NCBI GenBank assembly: GCA_046758005.1
Contig: JBHHZJ010000072.1
Location: 1 to 18,176, forward strand
Length of the DNA stretch: 18,176 nucleotides
Source of the DNA: JBHHZJ01 sp046758005
Lineage (GTDB): Bacteria > Pseudomonadota > Alphaproteobacteria > Kiloniellales > J153
Direction of reading: 5' to 3'
Under the pieces are notes generated by a model. It saw only the letters and a list, made by a program, of their open reading frames with translations. It was not told where the DNA came from and did no database searches. Shown here in pieces: positions 1 through 7,185 of this stretch. Position 1 is the stretch's first letter. Every line of letters begins with the position of its first letter. Made by a program: the position numbers and the translations under genes.

Positions 1-28
1 GACCTGGATATGCTCCAACTGTAATGTA

Positions 29-92
29 TAGAGCGGATTCACGTGATTGATTAGAACCGCGAAGTGGTTCCAATCAATCACGATCCGCTCTA
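29..92. repeat. Long imperfect inverted repeat (hairpin element)
   Basis: The outer arms 29-38 (TAGAGCGGAT) and 83-92 pair over 10 bp. After a 3-nt bulge (39-41), the inner arms 42-58 and 66-82 pair over 17 positions with one A/C mismatch (53 against 71), around the loop GCGAAGT. The element lies just beyond the 3' end of phaZ. Its AT content is higher than that of the neighbouring coding DNA. It resembles a dispersed extragenic palindrome or a small non-autonomous element, and it might also end transcription leaving phaZ. The window contains only one copy, so repetition in the genome is inferred. Confidence 0.7.
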
Positions 93-124
93 GCGGCACA
101 CGGCCTGCGGTCCAGCCGATCGCG

Positions 125-1417
125 TTACCGGTCGGCAGCCGAGCGACGGACTTGGGGCCGGCGGCTGCGCCCGCGTCCCCTGGGCGGAGCGGCGCGTCCC
201 GGTTCCCGGGTGTGAATGAAGTCGTGAACCTGCGGCAGGATGCTCTCGGCCCAGCAGCGGCCGGAGAACAGGTCGATGTGGTCGGCCTCGGGGGCGACGT
301 GGCGGCGGCGCTTGTGCGGCGCGATGTTCGGGCACAGGTCGTGCGCCGCGTGGGTCTGGCCGCGCCCGGAGACGTCGTCGCGTCCGCCTTCAACCGTCAT
401 CAGCGCCGTGTCGCGGATCGCCGCGGGGTCCACCTTCCGCCCGCGCCAGGCCATCATGCCGCGGGGCAGGGCATGCTCCTGGAACACGAGCCGCACGGTC
501 TGCAGGTAGAACTCAGCCGGCAGGTCCATGACCGAGAGGTAGTCCTCGTAGAAACGCTCGCAGGCCAAGGCCACGTCGCCGCGGCCCCGCAGCTGGCTGT
601 CCACCAAGCGCAGATTGAGCGCGGTCAGGCGGTCCACGTTGCTCGCGAGGAACGTCGCGCGCTGGATGAAGCCCGGATGCACCCAACGGTCCCGGCCGGG
701 ATAATGGGACGGCACGCGCGCGATCTGCGTGCGCTCGAACCAGCTCAGAGAGTGCCCGGTGGCCATGCGGTCGATCGCCGTGGGATTCGTCCGCGTGTCG
801 ATCGGGCCGCCGAGCAGGACCATCGAGCGAGGGGTGGCGGGGTCCTTGTCCGCCGCCAGGAGCGAGACCGCGGCGAGCACCGGCACGGTCGCCTGGCAGA
901 TCGCGATCACGTGCAGGTCGGGCCCCAACAGCCGCAGGAAATCGCGGACGTAGGCGATACAGTCCTCGAGGTCGAAGCCGCCTTCGCTCAGCCGGACCTC
1001 GCGCGCGTCGACCCAGTCGGTGACGTAAACGTCGTGCGCCGGCAGCAGGGCGGCGACCATGTCGCGCAGTTGCGCCGCGAAGTGCCCGGCGAGCGGGGCC
1101 ACGAGCAGCACCTTCGGCGCCGCGGCAGGCCGTTCGCACGCGAAACGCAGAAGGGTGCAGAACGGCCGGCGGCACACCGCGACCTCGCTGACCGTGGTCT
1201 CGGCGCGGCCGATCGTAACGCCGTCCAGGTCAAAGCCCGGCTTGCAATGGTGCCGGTTGGCGAACTCGAACATGGTGTGCGCGGCGGCGAACATCCCGCC
1301 GAGCGGCGCGACCGCCGCCGGGGCCAGGGGGTGGCGCAGGACGCGATGGCCCGCCTCGACCAGGAGGCGAAGCGGGGTCGCGGCGGCGCTTTGCCATTCG
1401 TGGAGCTGATAGAGCAT
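125..1417 (-). CDS. phaZ: Intracellular polyhydroxyalkanoate depolymerase
   Basis: This 430-residue alpha/beta hydrolase is of the intracellular PHB/PHA depolymerase family. It hydrolyses stored polyester at the granule surface to hydroxyacid units. The N-terminus MLYQLHE is typical of the family and supports the start at 1417, although no strong Shine-Dalgarno sequence is seen. The likely catalytic set is a cysteine nucleophile, C174 in AICQATVPV (this family uses Cys where most hydrolases use Ser), D347 in EGGRDDVSG and H380 before the LFSG motif. No signal peptide is visible, which fits a cytoplasmic enzyme. The last 25 or so residues form an arginine-rich tail of low complexity. The gene is transcribed away from dodecin. 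A conserved box found upstream of two other operons in the window also occurs upstream of it (1546-1561). Confidence 0.93.
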   Translation of the reverse strand: MLYQLHEWQSAAATPLRLLVEAGHRVLRHPLAPAAVAPLGGMFAAAHTMFEFANRHHCKPGFDLDGVTIGRAETTVSEVAVCRRPFCTLLRFACERPAAAPKVLLVAPLAGHFAAQLRDMVAALLPAHDVYVTDWVDAREVRLSEGGFDLEDCIAYVRDFLRLLGPDLHVIAICQATVPVLAAVSLLAADKDPATPRSMVLLGGPIDTRTNPTAIDRMATGHSLSWFERTQIARVPSHYPGRDRWVHPGFIQRATFLASNVDRLTALNLRLVDSQLRGRGDVALACERFYEDYLSVMDLPAEFYLQTVRLVFQEHALPRGMMAWRGRKVDPAAIRDTALMTVEGGRDDVSGRGQTHAAHDLCPNIAPHKRRRHVAPEADHIDLFSGRCWAESILPQVHDFIHTREPGRAAPPRGRGRSRRPQVRRSAADR

Positions 1418-1545
1418 GGCCGCGGCGGAATGGGGGGCGCGTGCGCTCTCCGATTCGGGCTCGATTCGGATGGTCGCGCCTGCAGGGCAGGGCTGTCAAC
1501 GATCGAGGCCCGGGTGTGATGTATCGAGCCCTTGCGCCAAACGAA

Positions 1546-1561
1546 GGAAAATGGGTAGTCC
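1546..1561 (-). repeat. Copy A of the upstream box
   Basis: The minus strand reads GGACTACCCATTTTCC, ending about 129 bp before the phaZ start and pointing towards it. CGATACATC begins 19 nt after the box, as in copy C. Confidence 0.45.
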
Positions 1562-1576
1562 TTGTCCTTCAATCGG

Positions 1577-1589
1577 CACGAAATTCGTG
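1577..1589. promoter_or_regulatory. 13-bp palindrome, operator candidate
   Basis: CACGAA and TTCGTG form perfect 6-bp arms around a single A between phaZ and dodecin. The element sits 16 bp beyond the shared box at 1546-1561, on the side away from phaZ. It could bind a dimeric regulator, but no regulator gene is nearby to name. Confidence 0.3.
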
Positions 1590-1763
1590 ACATTGCGCGG
1601 TCGAGGAGGTTTCGGTTGCGGATCGCACCGAGGTCCGTTTCGCTGCGGCGGCTTTTCTTTTCCCGCCGCCGGACGCAACATGGGCGTTTGCCCCTGCCCC
1701 TGCCCCGGCCTCGGCGCGCACCGACCGGCAGCCCGCCCCGCCCGGCCTTCACGGAGGTGTTAC

Positions 1764-1973
1764 ATGAGCGACAACGTCTACAGCGTCACCGAGCTTGTCG
1801 GGTCATCGGACAGCTCGATCGAAGACGCCATCGAGAATGCGATCGAAACCGCGTCCGGGACGCTGCGCAACCTCGATTGGTTCGAGGTCCGCGAGATCCG
1901 CGGGCGCATCAACCAGGGTGAGGTCACCGAGTACCAGGTTGGAATTAGGCTCGGCTTCCGCTACGAGAAATAG
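1764..1973 (+). CDS. Dodecin family flavin-binding protein
   Basis: This 69-residue protein has a typical dodecin length and sequence. Dodecins assemble into hollow dodecamers that store or buffer FMN, riboflavin or lumichrome (some also bind CoA) in the cytoplasm. Visible family features are the N-terminal VYSVTELVGSS strand, the acidic helix SIEDAIENAIETAS, the TLRNLDWFEV segment with the flavin-stacking tryptophan W39, and the QGEVTEYQVGIRLGFR end with Q58 at the usual flavin-contacting position. The ATG at 1764 is preceded by GGAGG at 1753-1757, 6 nt away, which fixes the start. The longer open frame reaching back to 1416 has no such support. The gene appears monocistronic. Its link to the neighbouring genes is unknown. 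Confidence 0.94.
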   Translation: MSDNVYSVTELVGSSDSSIEDAIENAIETASGTLRNLDWFEVREIRGRINQGEVTEYQVGIRLGFRYEK

Positions 1974-1997
1974 GACGACCGAAGAAACCGTGCCTCC

Positions 1998-2019
1998 CGG
2001 GCGCCGATCGGGGCGCCCG
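1998..2019 (+). terminator. GC-rich hairpin after dodecin, possible terminator
   Basis: Arms CGGGCGCC (1998-2005) and GGCGCCCG (2012-2019) form a perfect 8-bp stem with a 6-nt loop, 25 bp after the dodecin stop codon. No run of T follows, so it is at best an untypical intrinsic terminator, or a site that stabilises the mRNA end. Confidence 0.35.
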
Positions 2020-2062
2020 CCGGCGGGACGGACGTGCCGGGCGGGCAGCGCCGCGTGCCGCA

Positions 2063-2078
2063 CCCTGTCTTGACAGGG
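2063..2078. promoter_or_regulatory. Palindrome covering the bmp -35 box, operator candidate
   Basis: CCCTGTC (2063-2069) and GACAGGG (2072-2078) are perfect 7-bp arms separated by TT. The right half contains most of the TTGACA hexamer (2070-2075). A dimeric repressor bound here would exclude RNA polymerase. The regulator is not identified in the window. Confidence 0.45.
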
Positions 2079-2099
2079 CTTCGGGTCGCTCTCTCTAAT
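2070..2099 (+). promoter_or_regulatory. Sigma70-type promoter of the bmp-codA operon
   Basis: A consensus -35 TTGACA (2070-2075) is followed after 18 bp by TCTAAT (2094-2099), five of six matches to the -10 consensus. Transcription would begin near 2106, giving a leader of about 74 nt before the bmp start codon. This is the best promoter match in the window. Confidence 0.6.
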
Positions 2100-2103
2100 G
2101 GCA

Positions 2104-2143
2104 GCTCGCACATTGGACGACGGTAACGATAAATCGTGCGAGC
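2104..2143 (+). promoter_or_regulatory. Leader hairpin in the bmp 5' untranslated region
   Basis: GCTCGCAC (2104-2111) and GTGCGAGC (2136-2143) are perfect 8-bp complements enclosing 24 nt. A smaller inverted repeat, ACGAT-AA-ATCGT, lies at 2126-2137 inside it. The stem starts at about the predicted first transcribed base. Just after it, CCTCCTT (2143-2149) could pair with the G-rich stretch preceding the bmp start, which suggests control of translation. No known riboswitch class is recognised. Confidence 0.35.
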
Positions 2144-2179
2144 CTCCTTGCAGGCTTGCCGAAGACAGGGGGCAGGATC

Positions 2180-3157
2180 ATGACCATGACTCTCTCACGA
2201 CGCGGGTTCCTCGGTGCGGCCGCGGCCACCACGCTGGCGTCCTGGTGGCGCCCGGGCTTGGCGGCGCCGGTCAAGGTGGCGGGCATTCACACGGTGCCCG
2301 TGGAGAACGCCTGGAATTCGCGGCTTCACGAGGCGATGCTCGCCGCCGACGCCGCCAAGGAGATCAAGTACGTCTTCTCGGAGTCGGTGGCCAACACGGA
2401 CTATGCCCGGGCCATGCGCCAGTACGCGGAGTCCGGGGCCAAGCTCATCGTCGGCGAGTCCTACGGGGTCGAGCGCGAGGCACGACAGGTCGCCGGCGAC
2501 TATCCCGAGACCGCATTCCTCATGGGCTCGAGCGGCGGGCCCGACGGGCAGAACTTCGGTGTATTCGGCACCTGGAACCACGAAGCGGCGTATCTCACCG
2601 GCGTCATGGCCGGCCACCTGACCAAGGTCGGAGTCCTCGGCGCGGTCGGCGGCTATCCCATTCCGGAGGTCAATCGGTTGATCAACGCCTTCCGCGTCGG
2701 CGTGCGCGAGGTGAAGCCCGACGCCAAGTTCCTGGTCGGCTTCATCGGCACCTGGTTCGACCCGCCCAAGGCCAAGGAGGCGGGCCTGGCGCAGATCGAC
2801 GCCGGCGCCGACATCCTGTTCGGCGAGCGGATCGGCACCGCCGACGCCGCCAAGGCGCGGGGCATTTTGGCCGTCGGATCGCTGATCGACTACATTCCGC
2901 GCTATCCGGGCGTGGTCTTCGCCAACGCCATCTGGAACTTCGGGCCGATCCTCAAGGCCGCCGTTGCCGATGCCGCGGCGGGCAAGCCGACCGGGCGCGA
3001 CTACAGCGAGTACAGCTTCATGAAGCACGGCGGCAACGACGTGAACTACGATCCGAAGATCGTTCCGGAGACCGTGATCGCCACCGTGAAGGCCAAGCGC
3101 GAGGCCATCGTCTCCGGCGCGTTCACGGTGCCGATCGACGATTCCGAGCCGACCTGA
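2180..3157 (+). CDS. BMP/PnrA-family ABC transporter substrate-binding protein, Tat-exported
   Basis: This is a periplasmic binding protein of the basic membrane protein (BMP/PnrA, COG1744) family, whose members mostly bind nucleosides or related bases. It has 325 residues. The N-terminus carries a twin-arginine signal, SRRGFLG with R7 and R8, a hydrophobic stretch, and a likely cleavage after GLAA near residue 29. The mature part starts VKVAGIHTVP and shows the family core (YARAMRQYAESGAKLIVGESYG, NHEAAYLTGVMAG, DAGADILFGERIG). The ATG at 2180 follows GGGGGCAGGA. A TTG at 2156 would add eight residues with no benefit. It is the first gene of an operon with a two-permease nucleoside-type ABC system and a cytosine deaminase, which makes a pyrimidine base or nucleoside the likely ligand. 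The exact ligand is inferred. Confidence 0.88.
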   Translation: MTMTLSRRGFLGAAAATTLASWWRPGLAAPVKVAGIHTVPVENAWNSRLHEAMLAADAAKEIKYVFSESVANTDYARAMRQYAESGAKLIVGESYGVEREARQVAGDYPETAFLMGSSGGPDGQNFGVFGTWNHEAAYLTGVMAGHLTKVGVLGAVGGYPIPEVNRLINAFRVGVREVKPDAKFLVGFIGTWFDPPKAKEAGLAQIDAGADILFGERIGTADAAKARGILAVGSLIDYIPRYPGVVFANAIWNFGPILKAAVADAAAGKPTGRDYSEYSFMKHGGNDVNYDPKIVPETVIATVKAKREAIVSGAFTVPIDDSEPT

Positions 3158-3171
3158 TTGGCGCTCGTCGA

Positions 3172-4617
3172 ATGGCGCGGCGAGCCCTCGCCGCGCCGTT
3201 CCCACGACTGATGCAGGACGCGGACTACGTCGGCCTCGACGCGGTCGATCTGGCCGCAGCGGTGCGCGCAGGCGCACTCGCGCCCGACGAGCCGTTCCAG
3301 GCGGCCGCGCGGCGGCTCGAACGGGTGAACCCTTGGCTCGGCGCGGTCTGTCTGCGCACGGATCTGATCGCGCGCGAAGCGTTGCGCACGCTCGACCGCG
3401 CCGCCCCGCTCGCCGGGGTCCCCTTCCTGATGAAGGATCTCGGCGCGCCGCTGCAAGGGGTCCCGACGGCGGCCGGTTGCCGCTACCTCTCCACCCACGC
3501 CACGCCGGCCCCGTGCGACGGCGATCTGACGGCGCGCTTCAAGCGCGCCGGGCTCGTCGTCCTTGGCAAGACCACGGTGCCGGAATTCGGCCTCAGCCTC
3601 GGCACCGAGCCCGCCATCGGCCCGATCTGCCGCAACCCGTGGGATCCCGCGCGCATCGCCGGCGGTTCGTCGGGCGGCGCAGCGGCGGCCGTGGCCGCCG
3701 GCATCGTGCCGATCGCCCACGCCACCGACGCCGGCGGCTCGATTCGGGTGCCGGCCGCGTGCTGCGGCGTGTTCGGCCTGAAGCCGAGTCGGGGCCTGGC
3801 GCCCCAAGGGCCCGACTTCGGCAATACCCTCATGGGATTGACCGCGGAGCACGTGGTCAGCCGCAGCGTGCGCGACAGCGCCGCGGTCCTGGACGCGACG
3901 AGCGGAGGCGGGTTCCTGAAGGCGCTGGAGACGCCGCCGAGGCGCCTGCGCGTCGGGTTGGTCGGGGAGGGGCCCGGCGGCCTGGTCCAGGACCCCGCCT
4001 GGGCGAGGGCCGTGCAGCGGACCGGAGCCCTGCTCGAGTCGCTGGGCCACGTGGTGAGCCCGATCGAGGTCGGCCGGCTCACGCCCGCGATCGAGCGCTC
4101 GGCGGAGGTGTTCCTCGACGTTGTCGCCGCCAACCTGGCCTATGAGGTCGGGCGCATGGAGCCGGCGCCGCGCGACGACGCGTTCGAGCCGCTCACCTGG
4201 GCGGTCGTGCGCCGCGGGCGCGCCATGGACGCCGCGCGCCTCGTCGCCGCGGAGCGGGCGCTGCTCGGAGTCGGTTCCGCGGTCGGTGCGCTGTTCGGGG
4301 AGATCGACGTGCTGGCGACCTCCGCCCTGGCCGGTCCGCCGCCCCCGCTCGGGGCGTTTCCGACCGACCACGAGGACGTCGAGGCGCACTTCGCGCGCCT
4401 CGGCGCGTTCGCGCCCTTCGCCGTCGTGTTCAACGTCGGCGGTCAGCCGGCGGCCGCCGTGCCGCGCGGGCTGGACGAGCGCGGCCTTCCGGTCGCGGTG
4501 CAGCTTGCCGGCCCCATCGGGGCCGACGGGCTGTTGCTCGGCCTCTCGGCGCAAGTGGAGGCGGCCGATCCCTGGCCCGGGCCCGCGCCCGAGGCGATGT
4601 CCACGGTGGCCCGATGA
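3172..4617 (+). CDS. Amidase-signature family amidase
   Basis: This 481-residue amidase-signature (AS) hydrolase has an intact Ser-cisSer-Lys triad. K88 lies in PFLMKDLG, S166 in AGGSSGGAAAA and the nucleophile S190 in THATDAGGSIRVPA, followed by CGVFGLKPSRG. AS enzymes cleave carboxamides or ureido-type amides and include 6-aminohexanoate cyclic-dimer hydrolase, GatA and allophanate hydrolase. The substrate cannot be read from sequence. No signal peptide is evident, so it is probably cytoplasmic. It lies 14 bp after the binding protein and overlaps the ATPase gene by ATGA, so it is part of the transport operon. An alternative ATG at 3211, giving MQDADYVGL, lacks only 13 residues and is equally possible, since neither start has a clear Shine-Dalgarno sequence. 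The position suggests it acts on the imported compound or on an amide or ureide product of pyrimidine breakdown. Confidence 0.9.
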   Translation: MARRALAAPFPRLMQDADYVGLDAVDLAAAVRAGALAPDEPFQAAARRLERVNPWLGAVCLRTDLIAREALRTLDRAAPLAGVPFLMKDLGAPLQGVPTAAGCRYLSTHATPAPCDGDLTARFKRAGLVVLGKTTVPEFGLSLGTEPAIGPICRNPWDPARIAGGSSGGAAAAVAAGIVPIAHATDAGGSIRVPAACCGVFGLKPSRGLAPQGPDFGNTLMGLTAEHVVSRSVRDSAAVLDATSGGGFLKALETPPRRLRVGLVGEGPGGLVQDPAWARAVQRTGALLESLGHVVSPIEVGRLTPAIERSAEVFLDVVAANLAYEVGRMEPAPRDDAFEPLTWAVVRRGRAMDAARLVAAERALLGVGSAVGALFGEIDVLATSALAGPPPPLGAFPTDHEDVEAHFARLGAFAPFAVVFNVGGQPAAAVPRGLDERGLPVAVQLAGPIGADGLLLGLSAQVEAADPWPGPAPEAMSTVAR

Positions 4618-6149
4618 CCGTGGACTCTTCCGACGTCGTCCTCCGTCTGCGCGGAATCACCAAGCGCTTCGGCCAGCTCGTCGCCAACGACGCGGTCGAC
4701 CTCGAGCTGCGCCGCGGCGAGGTCCTCGCCCTGCTCGGCGAGAACGGCGCCGGCAAGACCACCCTCATGAGCATCCTGTTCGGGCACTACGTCCCGGACG
4801 AGGGCCGGATCGAGGCGTTCGGCGCGGCGCTCCCGCACGGTTCGCCCCGGGCCGCGATCGAGGCCGGCATCGGGATGGTGCACCAGCACTTCACGCTGGC
4901 CGATAATCTGACCGTGCTCGACAACGTGATCCTGGGGTCCGAGCCGCTGTGGGCGCCGCGCTCCGAGCGCCGGCGCGCCCGGGCCAAGCTCGCCGACCTC
5001 TCCGCGCGTTTCGGGCTTACGGTCGATCCTGCCGCGCGCGTGGCCGACCTCTCGGTCGGCGAGCGCCAGCGGGTCGAGATCCTGAAGGCGCTCTACCGCG
5101 ACGCCCGCATCCTGATCCTCGACGAGCCGACCGCCGTGCTCACGCCGCCGGAGGTGGAGAGCCTGTTCGCCACCCTCGGCCAGATGGCGCGCGGCGGCCT
5201 GTCCATCATCTTCATCAGCCACAAATTGGACGAAGTGATGCGGGTCAGCGACCGCGTCATGGTGCTGCGCGGCGGGCGCGTGGTGGCCGAACGGCCGGCG
5301 CGGGCCACGGACCGCCACGAGTTGGCCGAACTCATGGTCGGCCGCCGGGTGACCCAGCCGGTCCATCGCCCGCTGCCGCCCGGGGATCTGGCCTTCGCGC
5401 TGGAGGACGCCACGCTCGAGCGCGACGGCCGCCCCCTGCTCGACCGCGCCAGCCTCGCGGTGCGCGGCAGCGAGATCGTCGGGGTCGTGGGAGTGGCCGG
5501 CAACGGGCAGAAAGCCCTCGCCGAACTCGCCTGCGGCCTCACCGCGCCGACCCGCGGCGCCGTGCGCCTGTTCGGCGCGCCCGTGCGGCGGTTCGCGCCC
5601 GCGCATTTCGTGGCCGCCGGGGTCGGCCGCATCCCCGACGATCGCCAAGCCGAAGGCCTGATCGGCGATATGACCGTTTGGGAGAACGCCATCCTGGAGA
5701 CCGTGCGGTCGCCCGCGTATTCGCGCGCCGGCCTGCTGCGCGGCGACGCGGCGATCGGTTTCACCCGCCGCCTGATCGAGCGGTTCGACATCCGCTGCCC
5801 CGGTCCGACCGCCCGCACCGGCCTGCTGTCCGGCGGCAACATGCAGAAGCTGATTCTGGGCCGCATCCTTTCGATCGAGCCCCGCTTCATCGTTGCGAAC
5901 CAGCCGACGCGCGGGCTGGACGTGGGGGCGATCGCCTACGTGCAGATCCAGCTCCTCGAGGCGCGCGAGCGCGGCGCCGGGGTGCTCTTGATCTCCGAGG
6001 ACCTGGACGAGGTGCTGGCGCTCGCCGACCGAATTGCCGTGATCTACCGCGGCCGCCTGACCGCGCCGCGCCCGGCACAGGAGATGACCACGCGGGAGAT
6101 CGGCCTGCTCATGGCCGGTCAGTGGCGCGAAGCCGGCCATGCGGCTTGA
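4614..6149 (+). CDS. ABC transporter ATP-binding protein, double-domain, BMP/nucleoside type
   Basis: This 511-residue protein has two fused nucleotide-binding domains, as in the ATPase subunits of ribose and BMP-linked nucleoside importers (RbsA, YufO/NupO type). Domain 1 has a complete Walker A, GENGAGKTT at residues 42-50, the signature LSVGERQR and the Walker B LILDEPTAVL. Domain 2 is degenerate: its Walker A reads GVAGNGQK from G293, with Q299 where lysine is expected, and its Walker B reads FIVANQPTRGLD, although LSGGNMQK is kept. Such asymmetry is usual in this family and suggests one main hydrolytic site. It energises uptake through the two following permeases at the cytoplasmic face of the membrane. 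It overlaps the amidase by ATGA at 4614-4617 and the next gene by 11 bp. Confidence 0.93.
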   Translation: MTVDSSDVVLRLRGITKRFGQLVANDAVDLELRRGEVLALLGENGAGKTTLMSILFGHYVPDEGRIEAFGAALPHGSPRAAIEAGIGMVHQHFTLADNLTVLDNVILGSEPLWAPRSERRRARAKLADLSARFGLTVDPAARVADLSVGERQRVEILKALYRDARILILDEPTAVLTPPEVESLFATLGQMARGGLSIIFISHKLDEVMRVSDRVMVLRGGRVVAERPARATDRHELAELMVGRRVTQPVHRPLPPGDLAFALEDATLERDGRPLLDRASLAVRGSEIVGVVGVAGNGQKALAELACGLTAPTRGAVRLFGAPVRRFAPAHFVAAGVGRIPDDRQAEGLIGDMTVWENAILETVRSPAYSRAGLLRGDAAIGFTRRLIERFDIRCPGPTARTGLLSGGNMQKLILGRILSIEPRFIVANQPTRGLDVGAIAYVQIQLLEARERGAGVLLISEDLDEVLALADRIAVIYRGRLTAPRPAQEMTTREIGLLMAGQWREAGHAA

Positions 6150-7185
6150 GCGGCGGGAGACGACGTCGATCGCGCTTGCGGCGCTGGCGCCGTTCGCCGC
6201 GGTCGCCGCCGCGCTGCTGCTGTGCGCGGCGCTCATCCTGTGGAGCGGCGCGCCGGTCCTCGAGGCCTACGCGATCCTGTTTAAGGGCGCGTTCGGCTCC
6301 CGGCTCGCCGTTACCGAGACCCTGGCCCGGGCGGCGCCGCTGATCCTTACGGGCCTGGCCGCCGCGGTCGCGTTCCGGGCCAAGTTGTGGAACATCGGCG
6401 GCGAGGGGCAGTTCTACGTCGGCGCCCTGATCGCGGCCGCGGCCGGCTCCGGCGCCATCGTGCTGCCGTCCCTCTTGCTCGTCCCGCTGGTGCTCGCGCT
6501 GGGCGCGGCCGGCGGCGCCCTGCTGCTACTCGGACCGGCGTGGCTCAAGACGCGCCTCGGCGTCGACGAGGTGGTGACCACCCTGCTCCTCAACTTCGTC
6601 ATGCTGCTGTTCGTGTCGATGATGATCGAGGGGCCGATGAAGGACCCGCTGGCCTTCGGCTGGCCGCAGTCGGCGCCGGTGCTCGACGAGGCCGTGCTGC
6701 CCAAGCTGATCGCGCGCACGCGCCTGCACGCCGGGTTCCTGATCGCGCTCGCCATGGCGCTCGTGTTCTGGCTGATCGACGCGCGCACGGTGTGGGGCTA
6801 CCAGGCCCGCGCGGTCGGCGCCAACCCGCGGGCGGCGCGCTTCGCCGGCATGCCGATCGGCGCGGTCATGCTGCGCGCGGCGGTCTTCTCAGGCGGCTTG
6901 GCCGGCCTGGCCGGAGCGTGCGAGGTGACCGGTCTCAAGGGCTACCTGACCCTCGACCTGTCGCCGGGCTTCGGCTACACCGGCATCGTGGTCGCCATGC
7001 TGGCGCAGCTCAGCCCGCCCGGCGTGGTCGGGGCCGCCGTGTTCGTGGCCGCCGTGTTCGTCGGGGCGGATGCCATGGGCCGCGCCGTCAACGTGCCGAG
7101 CTTCATCGCCGACGTGATCGTCGCGGTCTCGCTGCTCAGCATGCTAATCGCGGTGCTGATGACACGCTACCGGATCCGCCGATGA
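6139..7185 (+). CDS. ABC transporter permease (BMP/nucleoside type, first subunit)
   Basis: This 348-residue integral membrane protein is of the BPD_transp_2 permease group that partners BMP binding proteins (YufP/NupP type). It has about nine hydrophobic segments, the characteristic FRAKLWNIGGEGQFYVGA loop near residues 79-96, TLLLNFVM, and a cytoplasmic coupling segment around VGANPRAARFAGM. It forms a heterodimeric channel with the product of the next gene. Its start lies inside the ATPase gene (11-bp overlap), and its stop overlaps the next start as ATGA. No separate ribosome binding site is obvious, so translational coupling is likely. Confidence 0.92.
   Translation: MRLERRETTSIALAALAPFAAVAAALLLCAALILWSGAPVLEAYAILFKGAFGSRLAVTETLARAAPLILTGLAAAVAFRAKLWNIGGEGQFYVGALIAAAAGSGAIVLPSLLLVPLVLALGAAGGALLLLGPAWLKTRLGVDEVVTTLLLNFVMLLFVSMMIEGPMKDPLAFGWPQSAPVLDEAVLPKLIARTRLHAGFLIALAMALVFWLIDARTVWGYQARAVGANPRAARFAGMPIGAVMLRAAVFSGGLAGLAGACEVTGLKGYLTLDLSPGFGYTGIVVAMLAQLSPPGVVGAAVFVAAVFVGADAMGRAVNVPSFIADVIVAVSLLSMLIAVLMTRYRIRR

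Larger units (their letters stand above)
1418..1763. promoter_or_regulatory. Divergent phaZ/dodecin intergenic region
   Basis: This 346-bp stretch holds no credible gene. Visible elements are a 13-bp palindrome CACGAAATTCGTG at 1577-1589, a 16-bp box at 1546-1561 (minus strand GGACTACCCATTTTCC) shared with other upstream regions, and a GC-rich inverted repeat 1645-1651/1663-1669 around a pyrimidine-rich loop. The minus strand has a TTGACA at about 1494-1499, but no good -10 hexamer lies at normal spacing, so I do not call a promoter. Open frames crossing this region lack ribosome binding sites and family signatures. Confidence 0.45.

Noticed and set aside
47..1519. 490-codon open frame antisense to phaZ
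   Set aside because: phaZ on the other strand has full family motifs and catalytic residues. This frame has none.
1645..1669. GC-rich stem with T-rich loop as an intrinsic terminator
   Set aside because: The pyrimidines lie in the loop rather than after the stem, and the position is upstream of both neighbouring genes.
2156..2179. Upstream TTG start for the BMP binding protein
   Set aside because: It adds eight residues before the Tat signal, and ATG 2180 has the better-placed purine-rich site.
4443..6236. 597-codon open frame antisense to the double-domain ATPase
   Set aside because: Shadow of a high-GC gene, with no recognisable family features.
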